Positions 40,616 through 49,451 of a stretch of 64,000 nucleotides of DNA are shown one piece after another. Position 1 is the first letter of the stretch. Each line of letters starts with the position of its first letter. The notes under the pieces were generated by a model. The model saw nothing but the letters and a program-made list of their open reading frames with translations. It had not been told where the DNA came from and made no database searches. The position numbers and the translations under genes are program-made. Source of the stretch: JAEUJM01 sp041908445 (GTDB lineage: Bacteria; Actinomycetota; Acidimicrobiia; Acidimicrobiales; DATDAH01); contig JAYRFK010000036.1 of the NCBI GenBank assembly GCA_041908445.1, positions 62,001 to 126,000 on the forward strand. The letters run 5' to 3'.

Positions 40616-40909
40616 TCAGTCGGAGGGTCGGTCGCGCAGGCCGTCGTTGAACAGCCGGTACATGTCGTAGACGTCCTTGCAGGCCTGGCACAGGGGCAGC
40701 TGGCGAGGGTCCCGGGACGGCACCCACACGTGCCCGCACAGCGCCTCGACCGGCGTGCCGTTGATGCGGGCCTCGAGCACTTTGGCCTGGGCGTCCTCGC
40801 CGGGGTCGACCTTCACGATGTGGGCGACGAGCGGCGGGCCGTCCTCCAGCTCGGGGTCGGAGGGGCGGACGGTGATGACCGGCGCGGTCTCGGTGGTGGT
40901 CACGGACAT
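40616..40909 (-). CDS. DUF3039 domain protein
   Basis: The 97-residue protein matches the actinobacterial DUF3039 family: VTVRPSD-type start, then HIVKVDPGED, ALCGHVWVPSRDPRQLPLCQACK (here ALCGHVWVPSRDP then LPLCQACK) with paired cysteines and a His that probably bind zinc. The function of the family is unknown. It is convergent with the gene before. Confidence 0.78.
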   Translation of the reverse strand: MSVTTTETAPVITVRPSDPELEDGPPLVAHIVKVDPGEDAQAKVLEARINGTPVEALCGHVWVPSRDPRQLPLCQACKDVYDMYRLFNDGLRDRPSD

Positions 40910-40955
40910 GGCCGGGGCCGAGCGTAATCCCGCCGGATCGGGCCAGACTCATCGG

Positions 40956-41132
40956 GTGAGCTGGCGCGAGGTCGACGACGAGGCGTGGGACGCCGACCTC
41001 GACGCGGACGACGACTCGGTGCTCGGCCCGCGTCGGTGGGGCTGGGGGATGGTGGCGCTGGCGTGGCTGTTGGTGATCGCCATGCTGGGCTCCGCCCTCG
41101 CCGCCTTCGTGGTCCTCGTGCTCGGGCGCTGA
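40956..41132 (+). CDS. Small single-pass membrane protein
   Basis: The GTG at 40956 opens 58 residues: an acidic N-terminal half (VDDEAWDADLDADDDS) and one membrane helix near 32-55 (WGWGMVALAWLLVIAMLG). Divergent from the DUF3039 gene by 46 bases. No family recognised; G/C-ending codons support it as real. Confidence 0.5.
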   Translation: MSWREVDDEAWDADLDADDDSVLGPRRWGWGMVALAWLLVIAMLGSALAAFVVLVLGR

Positions 41133-41168
41133 GCGTCCCGGCGTCCCGGCGTCCGGCGGCTCGGCTCC

Positions 41169-42551
41169 TCAGAAGACGGTCTCGCACCCCACGAGGTGGT
41201 CGCCGTCTCCATCGTCGATGGCACCGGTGCAGGTGTCGTTCCCACCGTTGCCGTGGACGCGGTCGGGGTCACCGGGGCCGTTGGGGGCGCCGCCGTCGAG
41301 GTAGTCGTCGCCGAAGATCTCGGGACTCTGGCCCCCGGGGTAGTCGCCGTTGATGGTGTCGGTGCCGCCGAGGCCGTACATCAGGTCGTTCCCGCCACGG
41401 CCGGACATGGAGTCGATGCCGTCGCCGCCGATGAGCACGTTGGGCCCGTCGGTGCCCGAGAAGGTGTTCTGGCGGTTCTTGACCCCGCGGGCGCTCTCGA
41501 CGCCGGTCAGGGAGTCCTCGCCGACGCCCGACACGTAGGGCGGGTTGTTGGTCGGGGCGAAGTAGTAGAGGACGACCTCGAGATGGGTGGCGCCCTGGTC
41601 GAGGGTGTCGCCCTGGTAGGAGACGAGGTCGCCGTGCTCGCCGCTGCTCGTGACCGGGTCGTTGGCGCCCCCGGAGACGTCGTCGTCGCCGCCGCCGGGG
41701 AAGAGCACGTCGTCGCCCCCGCCGCCGTCGAGGATGTCGTCGCCGCCTTTGCCCTTGACGGTGTCGTCCCCGCCGCCGCCGCGGAGCTCGTCAGCGCTGC
41801 TGGTGCCCGTGAGACGGTCACCGAGCGGGCTGCCGACCACCACCTCGAACCCTGAGATCTGGTCCTCGCTCGTCCCTCGCACGGTGAGGCCGTTGGCCAG
41901 GTTGACGTTCTGCCGTTCGCTGGCGGTGGCGTACGTCACCGTGTCGCGGCCGGTGCCGCCGTCGAGGTCGTTGGAGCCGCCGCGGGGGTCGATGGTGTCG
42001 TTGCCCCCACCGCCGTTGAGGGTGTCGGCGCCGGATCGTCCGACGAGGATGTCGTCGAAGGGGCTGCCGGTGACGAGCTCGATGCCGAGGATGCCCCCGT
42101 TGACCGGTGCACCGGTCATGTGGACGACGCCGGCGGTCTCGTCGACGCTCACCCCGACGCCGGAGTCCGCGTACCGGGCGACGTCGAACTCGCGGCTGCC
42201 TCCGGTGACGAGGTCCTGGCCGAGGCCGGCACCCTTGAACACGTCGCTGCCGCCTTGGCCGAAGAGCTTGTCGCGGCCGCCTTGGCCGTCGAGCACGTCG
42301 TCGCCCTCGCCGCCGCAGATCACGTCGGCGCCGAGTCCGCCCCGGATCGTCTCGGGCCCCGGGCCGCCGAGGATCACGTCGGGGCCGTTGGTGCCGTTGA
42401 TGTTCAGGCCCACGCCGGGGTCGTCGAAGGCGATCGTCACCGGCTTGCCGTTGCAGGTGCGCACCGCCTCCTGCGCCTGGGCTGTCGCCGGCGCGACCAC
42501 TGCCACCACCGCGAGCGCGAGCCCGCCGACCGTCCCCCCGAACCGCCGCAT
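41169..42551 (-). CDS. Secreted RTX-repeat calcium-binding protein
   Basis: The 460-residue protein has a Sec signal peptide (about 1-26, LALAVVAVVAPATAQA) and many glycine-aspartate nonapeptide repeats (GGxGxDxxx), for example GGLGADVICGGEGDDVLDG and GGGGNDTIDPRGG. Blocks of repeats recur around residues 65-110, 165-190, 250-290 and 375-440. Such repeats bind calcium and fold as a beta-roll after export. The protein lacks a separate enzyme domain. Its C-terminus ends CETVF. A role at the surface is inferred. Confidence 0.8.
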   Translation of the reverse strand: MRRFGGTVGGLALAVVAVVAPATAQAQEAVRTCNGKPVTIAFDDPGVGLNINGTNGPDVILGGPGPETIRGGLGADVICGGEGDDVLDGQGGRDKLFGQGGSDVFKGAGLGQDLVTGGSREFDVARYADSGVGVSVDETAGVVHMTGAPVNGGILGIELVTGSPFDDILVGRSGADTLNGGGGNDTIDPRGGSNDLDGGTGRDTVTYATASERQNVNLANGLTVRGTSEDQISGFEVVVGSPLGDRLTGTSSADELRGGGGDDTVKGKGGDDILDGGGGDDVLFPGGGDDDVSGGANDPVTSSGEHGDLVSYQGDTLDQGATHLEVVLYYFAPTNNPPYVSGVGEDSLTGVESARGVKNRQNTFSGTDGPNVLIGGDGIDSMSGRGGNDLMYGLGGTDTINGDYPGGQSPEIFGDDYLDGGAPNGPGDPDRVHGNGGNDTCTGAIDDGDGDHLVGCETVF

Positions 42552-42610
42552 CGCACCAGGGTCGCGCCGATCCGGCCCGGGGGCAACGGCCCGTCGGGGA
42601 TGATGGCCCC

Positions 42611-44446
42611 ATGGCCGACGTGGTGAGCCCGCTGCAGGGGACCGTGGTGTCCGTCGAGGTCGCCGCGGGCGACGAGGTGGGCCCGGCCACGGTGGTCGCC
42701 GTGGTGGAGTCCATGAAGATGGAACACCCGGTGCCCGCCGGCGTGGTCGGCACCGTCGGCGAGGTGGTGGTGGCGCCGGGCGCCCTCGTGCACGCCGGCG
42801 ACCCGTTGGTGCGCGTGGCCCCCGGTTCTGGCGTCACCCATGCCCGCGTGGCGGGCGCAGGAGACGCCGGAACCGAGAGGGAAGCCGGGGAGCGGGCCGA
42901 CCTGGCCGAGGTGCGCGAGCGCCAGCGCCTCGCCACCGACGACGCCGCCCGACCCGAGGCCGTCACCAAGCGCCACGGCACCGGCCACCGCACCGCCCGC
43001 GAGAACCTGGCCGACCTCGTTGACGCGGGGTCGTTCGAGGAGTACGGCTCGCTGGTGATCGCGGCGCAGCGCAGCCGCCGCAGCGTCGAGGAGCTCATCG
43101 CCCGCACGCCGGCCGACGGCCTCATCGGCGGCCTGGCCCGGGTCAACGGTGACCGCTTCGCCGACGAGGCCGCCCGTTGCGCCGTCGTCTCCTACGACTA
43201 CATGGTCCTCGCCGGGACCCAGGGCCAGAAGAACCACCTGAAGAAGGACCGCCTCTTCGAGCTCGTCGAGCGCCTGGGCCTGCCGGTCGTGCTCTTCGCC
43301 GAAGGCGGCGGTGGGCGCCCCGGCGACACCGACTCGCCCGTCGTGGCCGGCCTCGACTGCCTCGCCTTCGCGCTCTTCGGGAGCCTGTCGGGGCTCGTGC
43401 CCCTCGTGGGCGTGGTCAGCGGGCGCTGCTTCGCCGGCAACGCCGCCCTGCTCGGCTGCTGCGACGTGATCATCGCCACCGAGGACGCCAACATCGGGAT
43501 GGGCGGCCCCGCCATGATCGAGGGCGGCGGCCTCGGCACGTTCCCGCCGGAGGCGATCGGCCCGGTCTCGGTGCAGGCGCCCAACGGGGTGATCGACGTC
43601 GTGGTCGCCGACGAGGCGGAGGCCGTGGCGGTGGCCAAGCGCTACCTGTCCTACTTCCAGGGTCCGGTCCACGAGTGGGACTGCGCCGACCAGGGCCGCC
43701 TGCGGGACCTGATCCCCGAGAACCGCCGCCGGGTCTACGACGTGCGCGAGGTGCTCGCTACCCTCGCCGACACCGACTCGGTGCTCGAGCTGCGCCGGGA
43801 CTTCGGGGCGACGATGGTCACCGCGCTGGTGCGCATCGAGGGCCGGCCCCTCGGCGTGGTGGCCAACGACCCCGCCCACCTCGGCGGCGCCATCGACCGC
43901 GACGGCGCCGACAAGGCCGCCCGCTTCCTCCAGCTCTGTGACGCGCACGACCTCCCCGTGCTGTTCCTCTGCGACACGCCCGGCTTCCTCGTCGGGCCCG
44001 AGGCCGAGGAGCAGGCCCAGGTGCGCCACTTCAGCCGCCTGTTCGTCACCGGCGGGGCGCTCACCGTCCCCTTCTTCACCGTGGTGACCCGCAAGGGCTA
44101 CGGCCTCGGCGCCCAGGCCATGGCCGGCGGCAGCTTCCGCCGGCCGCTCTTCACGGTGGCGTGGCCGACCGGCGAGTTCGGGGGCATGAACCTCGAGGGC
44201 GCCGTGCAGCTGGGGTTCCGCCGCGAGCTCGACGCCATCGAGGACCCCGCCGAGCGGGAGGCGGCGTACCAGTCCCTCGTGGCCCGGGCCTACGAGCACG
44301 GCAAGGCCCTCAACCTGGCCAGCCACTTCGAGATCGACGACGTCATCGACCCCGCCGACACCCGCCGGCGCATCGTCAACACCCTGCGCTCGGTGCCACC
44401 GGCCCCGCCCCGCACCGGCCGGAAGCACCCCGTCGACCCCTGGTGA
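42611..44446 (+). CDS. Biotinyl-domain / carboxyltransferase fusion of an acyl-CoA carboxylase
   Basis: The 611-residue protein starts with a biotinyl domain (residues 1-75) with the biotinylation motif VVESMKMEHP (Lys36). After a linker (76-115), a carboxyltransferase beta-subunit domain follows, with RHGTGHRTARENLADLVD near 120, GGGGRPGDTDSPVVAG near 235-250 and a C-half with GAVQLGFRREL and AYEHGKALNLA. It should transfer carboxyl from its own biotin to an acyl-CoA; the biotin carboxylase subunit is not in this window. A biotin carrier at the front of the transferase is not the common order. Confidence 0.75.
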   Translation: MADVVSPLQGTVVSVEVAAGDEVGPATVVAVVESMKMEHPVPAGVVGTVGEVVVAPGALVHAGDPLVRVAPGSGVTHARVAGAGDAGTEREAGERADLAEVRERQRLATDDAARPEAVTKRHGTGHRTARENLADLVDAGSFEEYGSLVIAAQRSRRSVEELIARTPADGLIGGLARVNGDRFADEAARCAVVSYDYMVLAGTQGQKNHLKKDRLFELVERLGLPVVLFAEGGGGRPGDTDSPVVAGLDCLAFALFGSLSGLVPLVGVVSGRCFAGNAALLGCCDVIIATEDANIGMGGPAMIEGGGLGTFPPEAIGPVSVQAPNGVIDVVVADEAEAVAVAKRYLSYFQGPVHEWDCADQGRLRDLIPENRRRVYDVREVLATLADTDSVLELRRDFGATMVTALVRIEGRPLGVVANDPAHLGGAIDRDGADKAARFLQLCDAHDLPVLFLCDTPGFLVGPEAEEQAQVRHFSRLFVTGGALTVPFFTVVTRKGYGLGAQAMAGGSFRRPLFTVAWPTGEFGGMNLEGAVQLGFRRELDAIEDPAEREAAYQSLVARAYEHGKALNLASHFEIDDVIDPADTRRRIVNTLRSVPPAPPRTGRKHPVDPW

Positions 44447-44468
44447 GGGCCGCGCCGGCTGACGGGGC

Positions 44469-45671
44469 TCAGTCGGCCAGCAGCTCGCGCTCGAGGGGGG
44501 TGACGAAGCGGGGCTTCACCACCACGTCGCCGAGCCAGTCCTGCACGACCTCGGCCTCGGCGGTGAGGGCCGCGGCGGCGTCGGCGCCGGCGTCCTCGAG
44601 GAGCCGGACGATGACCTCCCCGTCGCGGCGCTGCGCCCAGCCCCCGACGATGCGGCCGTCGTTCCACGCCGTCGGGCCGACGTTGCCGTTGCGGTCGAAC
44701 AGGCGGTCGCGGTGCGGGCCGAGGTAGAAGTCCCGGCCCTTCCAGCCCATGGCGGTCGGGTCGAGGGCGGGCAGCAGGGCGACCCACGGTCCGGGTGGCT
44801 CGACGGGCTCGGCGTCCGCCGTCGCCAGCAGTGCCGGGGTGCCGTCGTCCAGCTCGACCTCGACCACCTCGTCGCCCAGCGCCGCCAGGACCGCCTTCGT
44901 CTGGCCCTTGTTCCAGCCGGTCCACCACTGCACGTCGTCGACGGTCGCGGGCCCGAAGGCGGCGAGCCAGCGGCGCGCCAGCTCGAGCCGGGCCTCCTCG
45001 GCGGGCCAGGGCTCGGGGACGCGCGCCAGCCACCGGTCGGTGGCGGCCCACTCGTACTGGCTGCTGATCAAGGTGCCCCGCGGACGGCCCCGCACGAGCT
45101 GGCCGCGGGCGGCGAGCAGGGTGAGGGTCTGCGTGGTGATGGTGATCTCGCCACCCCACGACTTGCCCTCGCCCATCACGAGCTTGTGGCGCAGGTCCGG
45201 GACGTCGGCGGAGAGCTGGGCGCCGGTGGCGTGGCCACGCGCCTCCACGGCCGCGAGGGTCGCCTCGAGGACGCCGTCGTACCATGCCTCGGCGCCGGCG
45301 CCGAGCTCGGTCTTGCTCAGCGCGGCCACGAGGCGCGTGTGGATCATGACCGCGACCGTGTCGGTGCAGGCCGCCTGCAGCACGGGAACGAGCGGGACCG
45401 GCACCACGAACATGGTCCGCCGCATCGCCAGCATCCGCACGAGGGACCGCTCCTCGTAGAGCGCCGCCTCAAGGTCGCCGACGGTGAGCCCCGGCACCCT
45501 GGCGCGGGCGGCGAGGAAGACCGACGCGGGGTCGCTGCCGTGGAGGCCGACCAGGCCGCCGGCGACGGTCACGACGTCCGAACCGTCACGAGCGTCGCCC
45601 GCCAGGAACTGTCGCCGGCCGAGGCGGGACCGCCGCTCGTCGTCGGACACCCGTCGCACGCCGGCGATCAT
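44469..45671 (-). CDS. Winged-helix DNA-binding domain protein (HTH_42 family)
   Basis: The ATG at 45671 is preferred over a start further upstream, because it avoids overlapping the divergent gene. The 400-residue product shows the HTH_42 family landmarks: RRQFLAGDA, GLVGLHGSDPASVFLAARARV, RMLAMRRTMFVVP and WWTGWNKGQTKAVLAAL. Members are related to AlkX/YcaQ DNA glycosylases that unhook cross-links, although many are uncharacterised. The catalytic QxR/QxD motif of YcaQ was not located. Function as DNA repair is only a possibility. Confidence 0.7.
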   Translation of the reverse strand: MIAGVRRVSDDERRSRLGRRQFLAGDARDGSDVVTVAGGLVGLHGSDPASVFLAARARVPGLTVGDLEAALYEERSLVRMLAMRRTMFVVPVPLVPVLQAACTDTVAVMIHTRLVAALSKTELGAGAEAWYDGVLEATLAAVEARGHATGAQLSADVPDLRHKLVMGEGKSWGGEITITTQTLTLLAARGQLVRGRPRGTLISSQYEWAATDRWLARVPEPWPAEEARLELARRWLAAFGPATVDDVQWWTGWNKGQTKAVLAALGDEVVEVELDDGTPALLATADAEPVEPPGPWVALLPALDPTAMGWKGRDFYLGPHRDRLFDRNGNVGPTAWNDGRIVGGWAQRRDGEVIVRLLEDAGADAAAALTAEAEVVQDWLGDVVVKPRFVTPLERELLAD

Positions 45672-45717
45672 CGCAGAGGGTTGCTCAGGGTGACGGCTTC
45701 CGCGCCGATGGGAGGGG

Positions 45718-48144
45718 ATGGCTGGCACTGGGGGGTCACTGGCCGGTGACACGCGCTTCGGCGGATTGCCCGCGCTGCGCGCCCTCGTCGAGCAGCTGAC
45801 CCGGCCGCGCCTCTACGCGGTCGACCCGCACACCCTGCTGGAGGCGCCGGCGCCGCCGGTGCTCGCCGCGCTGCTCCCCGAGCACTTCTCGTTCCTCGTC
45901 GGCGACGTCGTCCCCGAGGACCAGGCGCTGGCGGTGACCTGTTACGAACAGGCCGCCCGCACCGGGCTCGGCCAGGTGCTGGTGCGCTTCGGCGAGGATG
46001 CCCGCCCGACGCTGTTCACCATCGCCGACGTCGTCGCCGACACCGGGGTCTTCGCCTACGTCTTCTCCGAGGACCCCGACGCGCTGGCGGCCACGGCGTC
46101 GGCCGACGTCGCGCCGGCCACCGAGGCGAGCACGTCCGTGGTCCTGACGCCGGGCGGCAAGATCGTCGAGGTCCACGGGAGCATCCCGGGCGTCCTCCGC
46201 GAGGACGACCCGTCGGTGGCGGGCTCGTCGATCGTCGCGCTGGTCCACCCCGACGACCTGCCGGAGGCCCTCAACGCGTTCGCCGGCGTCCTCCAGGACC
46301 ACCGCATGGCGCGACGGCTCCGGGCCCGGCTGGCGACCGAGGACGACGGTTGGCGGTGGATCGAGTGCACGCTGTTCGCCGCGCCCCACGCTCGCGAGGA
46401 CGAGGTGCTGGTGGGCTGCTCGCTGACCGACGTCGACGGCGACGTGCGGGCCCGCGAGGCCCTCGCCGAGAGCGAGGACCGGTTCCGGATGCTGGCGGAG
46501 TCGATCCCGCTGGGCGTGTTCGCCACCGACGGCCTCGGGCGCGTCTACTACGCGAACGAGCGCTTCCGGGCCCTCACCGGGCTCGAGAGCACCGAGGACT
46601 GGCTGGCGCTCGCGCACCCCGACGACCGGGACACGGTGGCGGCCGCGCTCGCCCGGTTCGACGAAGGTGACCCGCTGCTCGACGTCGAGGTGCGGGTCCG
46701 ACCCGCCGACCGGTCCACCTACCGCACGGTGCGCATGCTGGCCCAGGGCGTGCGCGACGAGACCGGCGGGCTGCGCGACGTGGTGGGCTCGATGGAGGAC
46801 GTCACGGACAGCAGGGCCCTGCAGCAGCGGATCGCCCACGCGGCCACCCACGACCCCCTCACGGGCCTCGCCAACCGCGCCCACCTCGTCGCCGAGCTCG
46901 ATCGCCGCCTCGCCAGCACCTTCAGTGGGCGAGATCCCCTGGCGGTGCTGTTCGTGGACCTCGACGGGTTCAAGCGGGTCAACGACTCGCTCGGTCACAC
47001 CGCCGGCGACCAGCTGCTCGTGACGCTGGCCGACCGCCTCCGGGCCGAGGCCCGCGGCGGCGACCTGGTCAGCCGCTTCGGCGGCGACGAGTTCGTGGTG
47101 GTCGCCGAGCAGACGGGCGGCCCCGACGGTGCGCTGGGGATGGCCCACCGCATGATCCAGGCCATCTCCGCCCCCGCCGATCTCGGCGGCACCGAGATGC
47201 GCCCCCGGGCGAGCATCGGCGTCGCCCTGGCGGTCGAGCGCGACGCCAGCTCCGAGACCCTGCTGCGGGACGCCGACGCCGCCATGTACGAGGCCAAGTC
47301 GCGCGGTCCGAACGGTGTGTGGCTGGCAGATGCGGCGGTGCGCAGCCGGGCCGACCGTCGCTTCGGCCTGGAGGGCGCGCTCGCCGACGCGCTCCGCGGC
47401 GACCGCTACCGCTTCGACTACCAACCCATCGTCAACCTGGCCACGGGCCTCTACCTGGGGGCGGAAGGCCTCCTGCGCTGGGACGACGACGAGTTCGGCC
47501 CGACCCCGCCGAGCGAGATCATCCCCCTCGCCGAGGAAACCGGGCTGATCCACCAGCTCACCGACTGGTCGGTGTCGCGTGCCGGACGGGACCTGCGCAC
47601 CATCCGACGGTCGGCGCCGGTGGACCGCTTCTTCCCGCTCGGCATCAACCTGTCCTGCGCCCAGCTCAGCTCGGCCACGGTCGTCGACCGCTTCCTGGCC
47701 AACGTCGACGCCGTCGGCCTCGACCCGACGGACCTCGTGGTCGAGGTCACCGAGACCGAGCTCGTGGAGGACGATTCGACGGCCGAGCGGTCGCTCCTGG
47801 CGCTGGCCGAGGCCGGCATCCAGATCGCCATCGACGACTTCGGCGCCGGCTACTCGTCATTCGACTACCTCACCCGCATGCCGGTCACCTTCCTGAAGAT
47901 CGACCGCCGCCTGACCCACGCGCTGCCGACCAACGCTCGCTCGCGCCGGGTCCTGCGCGCCCTGGTCACGATGTGCCTCGACATGGGGGTCGCCCTCATC
48001 GCCGAGGGGATCGAGACCGAGGCCGAGCGGGCCGCCTACCTCGACATCGGCATCGAGTTCGGCCAGGGCTTCCTCTTCAAGCCGGCGGTCGCGCTGGACG
48101 AGCTCATCGCCGACCTGCGGGCGGAGGTCCGGTCGGGGGGTTGA
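45718..48144 (+). CDS. PAS-PAS-GGDEF-EAL cyclic di-GMP signalling protein
   Basis: The 808-residue protein has an N-terminal unknown region (1-140), two PAS-like domains (about 140-250 and 255-370), a GGDEF domain with an intact GGDEF motif (455-459) and an EAL domain (about 555-800). In the EAL domain the signature reads EGL (583-585) rather than EAL, but the metal-binding Glu and the NLSCAQL, EVTETEL, DDFGAGYSSF, LKIDRRL and AEGIETE motifs are kept. It may both make and break cyclic di-GMP. No membrane segment is seen, so the signal is probably internal. Confidence 0.85.
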   Translation: MAGTGGSLAGDTRFGGLPALRALVEQLTRPRLYAVDPHTLLEAPAPPVLAALLPEHFSFLVGDVVPEDQALAVTCYEQAARTGLGQVLVRFGEDARPTLFTIADVVADTGVFAYVFSEDPDALAATASADVAPATEASTSVVLTPGGKIVEVHGSIPGVLREDDPSVAGSSIVALVHPDDLPEALNAFAGVLQDHRMARRLRARLATEDDGWRWIECTLFAAPHAREDEVLVGCSLTDVDGDVRAREALAESEDRFRMLAESIPLGVFATDGLGRVYYANERFRALTGLESTEDWLALAHPDDRDTVAAALARFDEGDPLLDVEVRVRPADRSTYRTVRMLAQGVRDETGGLRDVVGSMEDVTDSRALQQRIAHAATHDPLTGLANRAHLVAELDRRLASTFSGRDPLAVLFVDLDGFKRVNDSLGHTAGDQLLVTLADRLRAEARGGDLVSRFGGDEFVVVAEQTGGPDGALGMAHRMIQAISAPADLGGTEMRPRASIGVALAVERDASSETLLRDADAAMYEAKSRGPNGVWLADAAVRSRADRRFGLEGALADALRGDRYRFDYQPIVNLATGLYLGAEGLLRWDDDEFGPTPPSEIIPLAEETGLIHQLTDWSVSRAGRDLRTIRRSAPVDRFFPLGINLSCAQLSSATVVDRFLANVDAVGLDPTDLVVEVTETELVEDDSTAERSLLALAEAGIQIAIDDFGAGYSSFDYLTRMPVTFLKIDRRLTHALPTNARSRRVLRALVTMCLDMGVALIAEGIETEAERAAYLDIGIEFGQGFLFKPAVALDELIADLRAEVRSGG

Positions 48145-49330
48145 GGCGGTCGACCACGTCGAGCAGGCGGTCGACGTCGGACCCGTCGTTGTAGCGGACG
48201 ATGCTGGCCCGCACGGCCCCGCCGGCCTCGGTGAGGCCGAGGGCGTCGATGAGCTCGAGGGCGTAGGAGTGGCCGTGCCACACCGAGACGTGGGCGGCGG
48301 CGAGGGTCTCGGCGACCGTGGCCGGCGCGTGACCGTCGACCGAGAAGAGGCAGGTCGGGGCCCGCTCGTCGCCGGCGGTGGGGGCGTGGACGGTGACCCC
48401 CGGGAGGCCCCGCAGGCCGTCCTCGAGGCGGTGGAGCAGGGCGGTCTCGTGCGCGGCGACCTCGTCCGCCGGCGCCTCGGCCATGAAGGCGGCGGCGCCC
48501 ACCACGCCGGCCAGGGTCTCGAACGCCGGTGTGCCGGTCTCGAAGCGGGGCGGCCCCACGTAGTCGGCGGGCCGCACCCGGTAGGGCTCGACGTCGGTGA
48601 GCAGCTCGGGCGCGAGGACCAGCGCGCCGGCGTGCGGCCCGTACCACTTGTAGACCGACGTCGTCAGCGAGTCGACGCCCAGGTCGCGGTGGCTCGTGGG
48701 CAGGTGGGGGACGCGGGCCACGGCGTCGAGGTGGACCCGGGCACCGGCGGCGTGGGCCCGCCCGATGGCGCCCACGAGGGGCGGCACCGCACCGGTGAGG
48801 TTGGAGGCCCCCGTGACCGCCAGCCAGCGCACGGGGCCGCGGGCGGCGGGGTCGGCGAGGATCGCCTCGAGGTCGGTGAGGTCGAGGTTGCCGGTGGCGG
48901 CGAGCGGCCAGCGCACGACCTCGACGTCGTGGTCCGCGGCCATCTGCATCCAGGTCGAGACGTTGGCGTCGTGGTCGAGCTGGGTGACGACGATCCGGTC
49001 GCCCGGCTCGAGGGTGCGCCCGATCGCCCGGGTCCACCCCATCATCAGCGTGGTCGAGTTCGGGCCGAACACCACCTGCTCGGCGTCGGCGCCGACGAGG
49101 TCGCCGACCGCGGTGCGGGCCCGGTGGACGAGGGCCTCGCAGTCGGCGCTCTGGGCGAAGGCGCCGCCGAGGTTGCTGGTGGCGGGCGAGCGCCAGAACT
49201 CGACGAACGCCTCGATGGCGGTGTCGACCGGCAGGGTGCCGGCGGCGCCGTCGAGGCGGGCCCAGCCGTCGGCGAGGCCGGGGAAGCGGTGGCGGGAGGG
49301 GGCGGCGAGGTCGCCGGCGGCGTCGGTCAC
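48104..49330 (-). CDS. Class V aminotransferase (cysteine-desulfurase-like)
   Basis: The GTG at 49330 gives 408 residues. Fold-type I PLP motifs: NSTTLMMGW near 92-100, TQLDHDANVSTWM near 117-129, HLDAVARVPHL near 200 with the cofactor Asp, and the Schiff-base lysine in TTSVYKWYGPHAG near 224-236. It resembles SufS/CsdA and cysteine desulfurase-like proteins (family TIGR01976). Catalytic Cys loop not identified, so the substrate may not be cysteine. Its last 41 bases overlap the convergent GGDEF-EAL gene. Confidence 0.75.
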   Translation of the reverse strand: MTDAAGDLAAPSRHRFPGLADGWARLDGAAGTLPVDTAIEAFVEFWRSPATSNLGGAFAQSADCEALVHRARTAVGDLVGADAEQVVFGPNSTTLMMGWTRAIGRTLEPGDRIVVTQLDHDANVSTWMQMAADHDVEVVRWPLAATGNLDLTDLEAILADPAARGPVRWLAVTGASNLTGAVPPLVGAIGRAHAAGARVHLDAVARVPHLPTSHRDLGVDSLTTSVYKWYGPHAGALVLAPELLTDVEPYRVRPADYVGPPRFETGTPAFETLAGVVGAAAFMAEAPADEVAAHETALLHRLEDGLRGLPGVTVHAPTAGDERAPTCLFSVDGHAPATVAETLAAAHVSVWHGHSYALELIDALGLTEAGGAVRASIVRYNDGSDVDRLLDVVDRLNPPTGPPPAGRR

Positions 49331-49353
49331 CGCCCGATCATGCCCCGCCTCCC

Positions 49354-49398
49354 GTTCCTCCAGCAGGAACGCGAGGTCCTGCCTCGCGTTCCTGCTGG
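49354..49398. repeat. Perfect hairpin in a divergent promoter region, CCAGCAGGAACG type
   Basis: CCAGCAGGAACGCGAGG (49360-49376) pairs perfectly over 17 bp with its complement at 49382-49398, loop TCCTG. CGTTCCT precedes the left arm. Unlike the related hairpins it lies upstream of both neighbours (aminotransferase on minus, transglycosylase on plus), so it is not a terminator for either. Confidence 0.6.
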
Positions 49399-49451
49399 CA
49401 GAAGCATGGGTAGGTACTGCCGCGCGGGCCGAGCGTGCCGACAGGAGGTCG

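Noticed and set aside
41169..42551. Plus-strand frames opposite the RTX gene
   Set aside because: They mirror the GGxGxD repeats of the minus-strand protein and have no independent motif.
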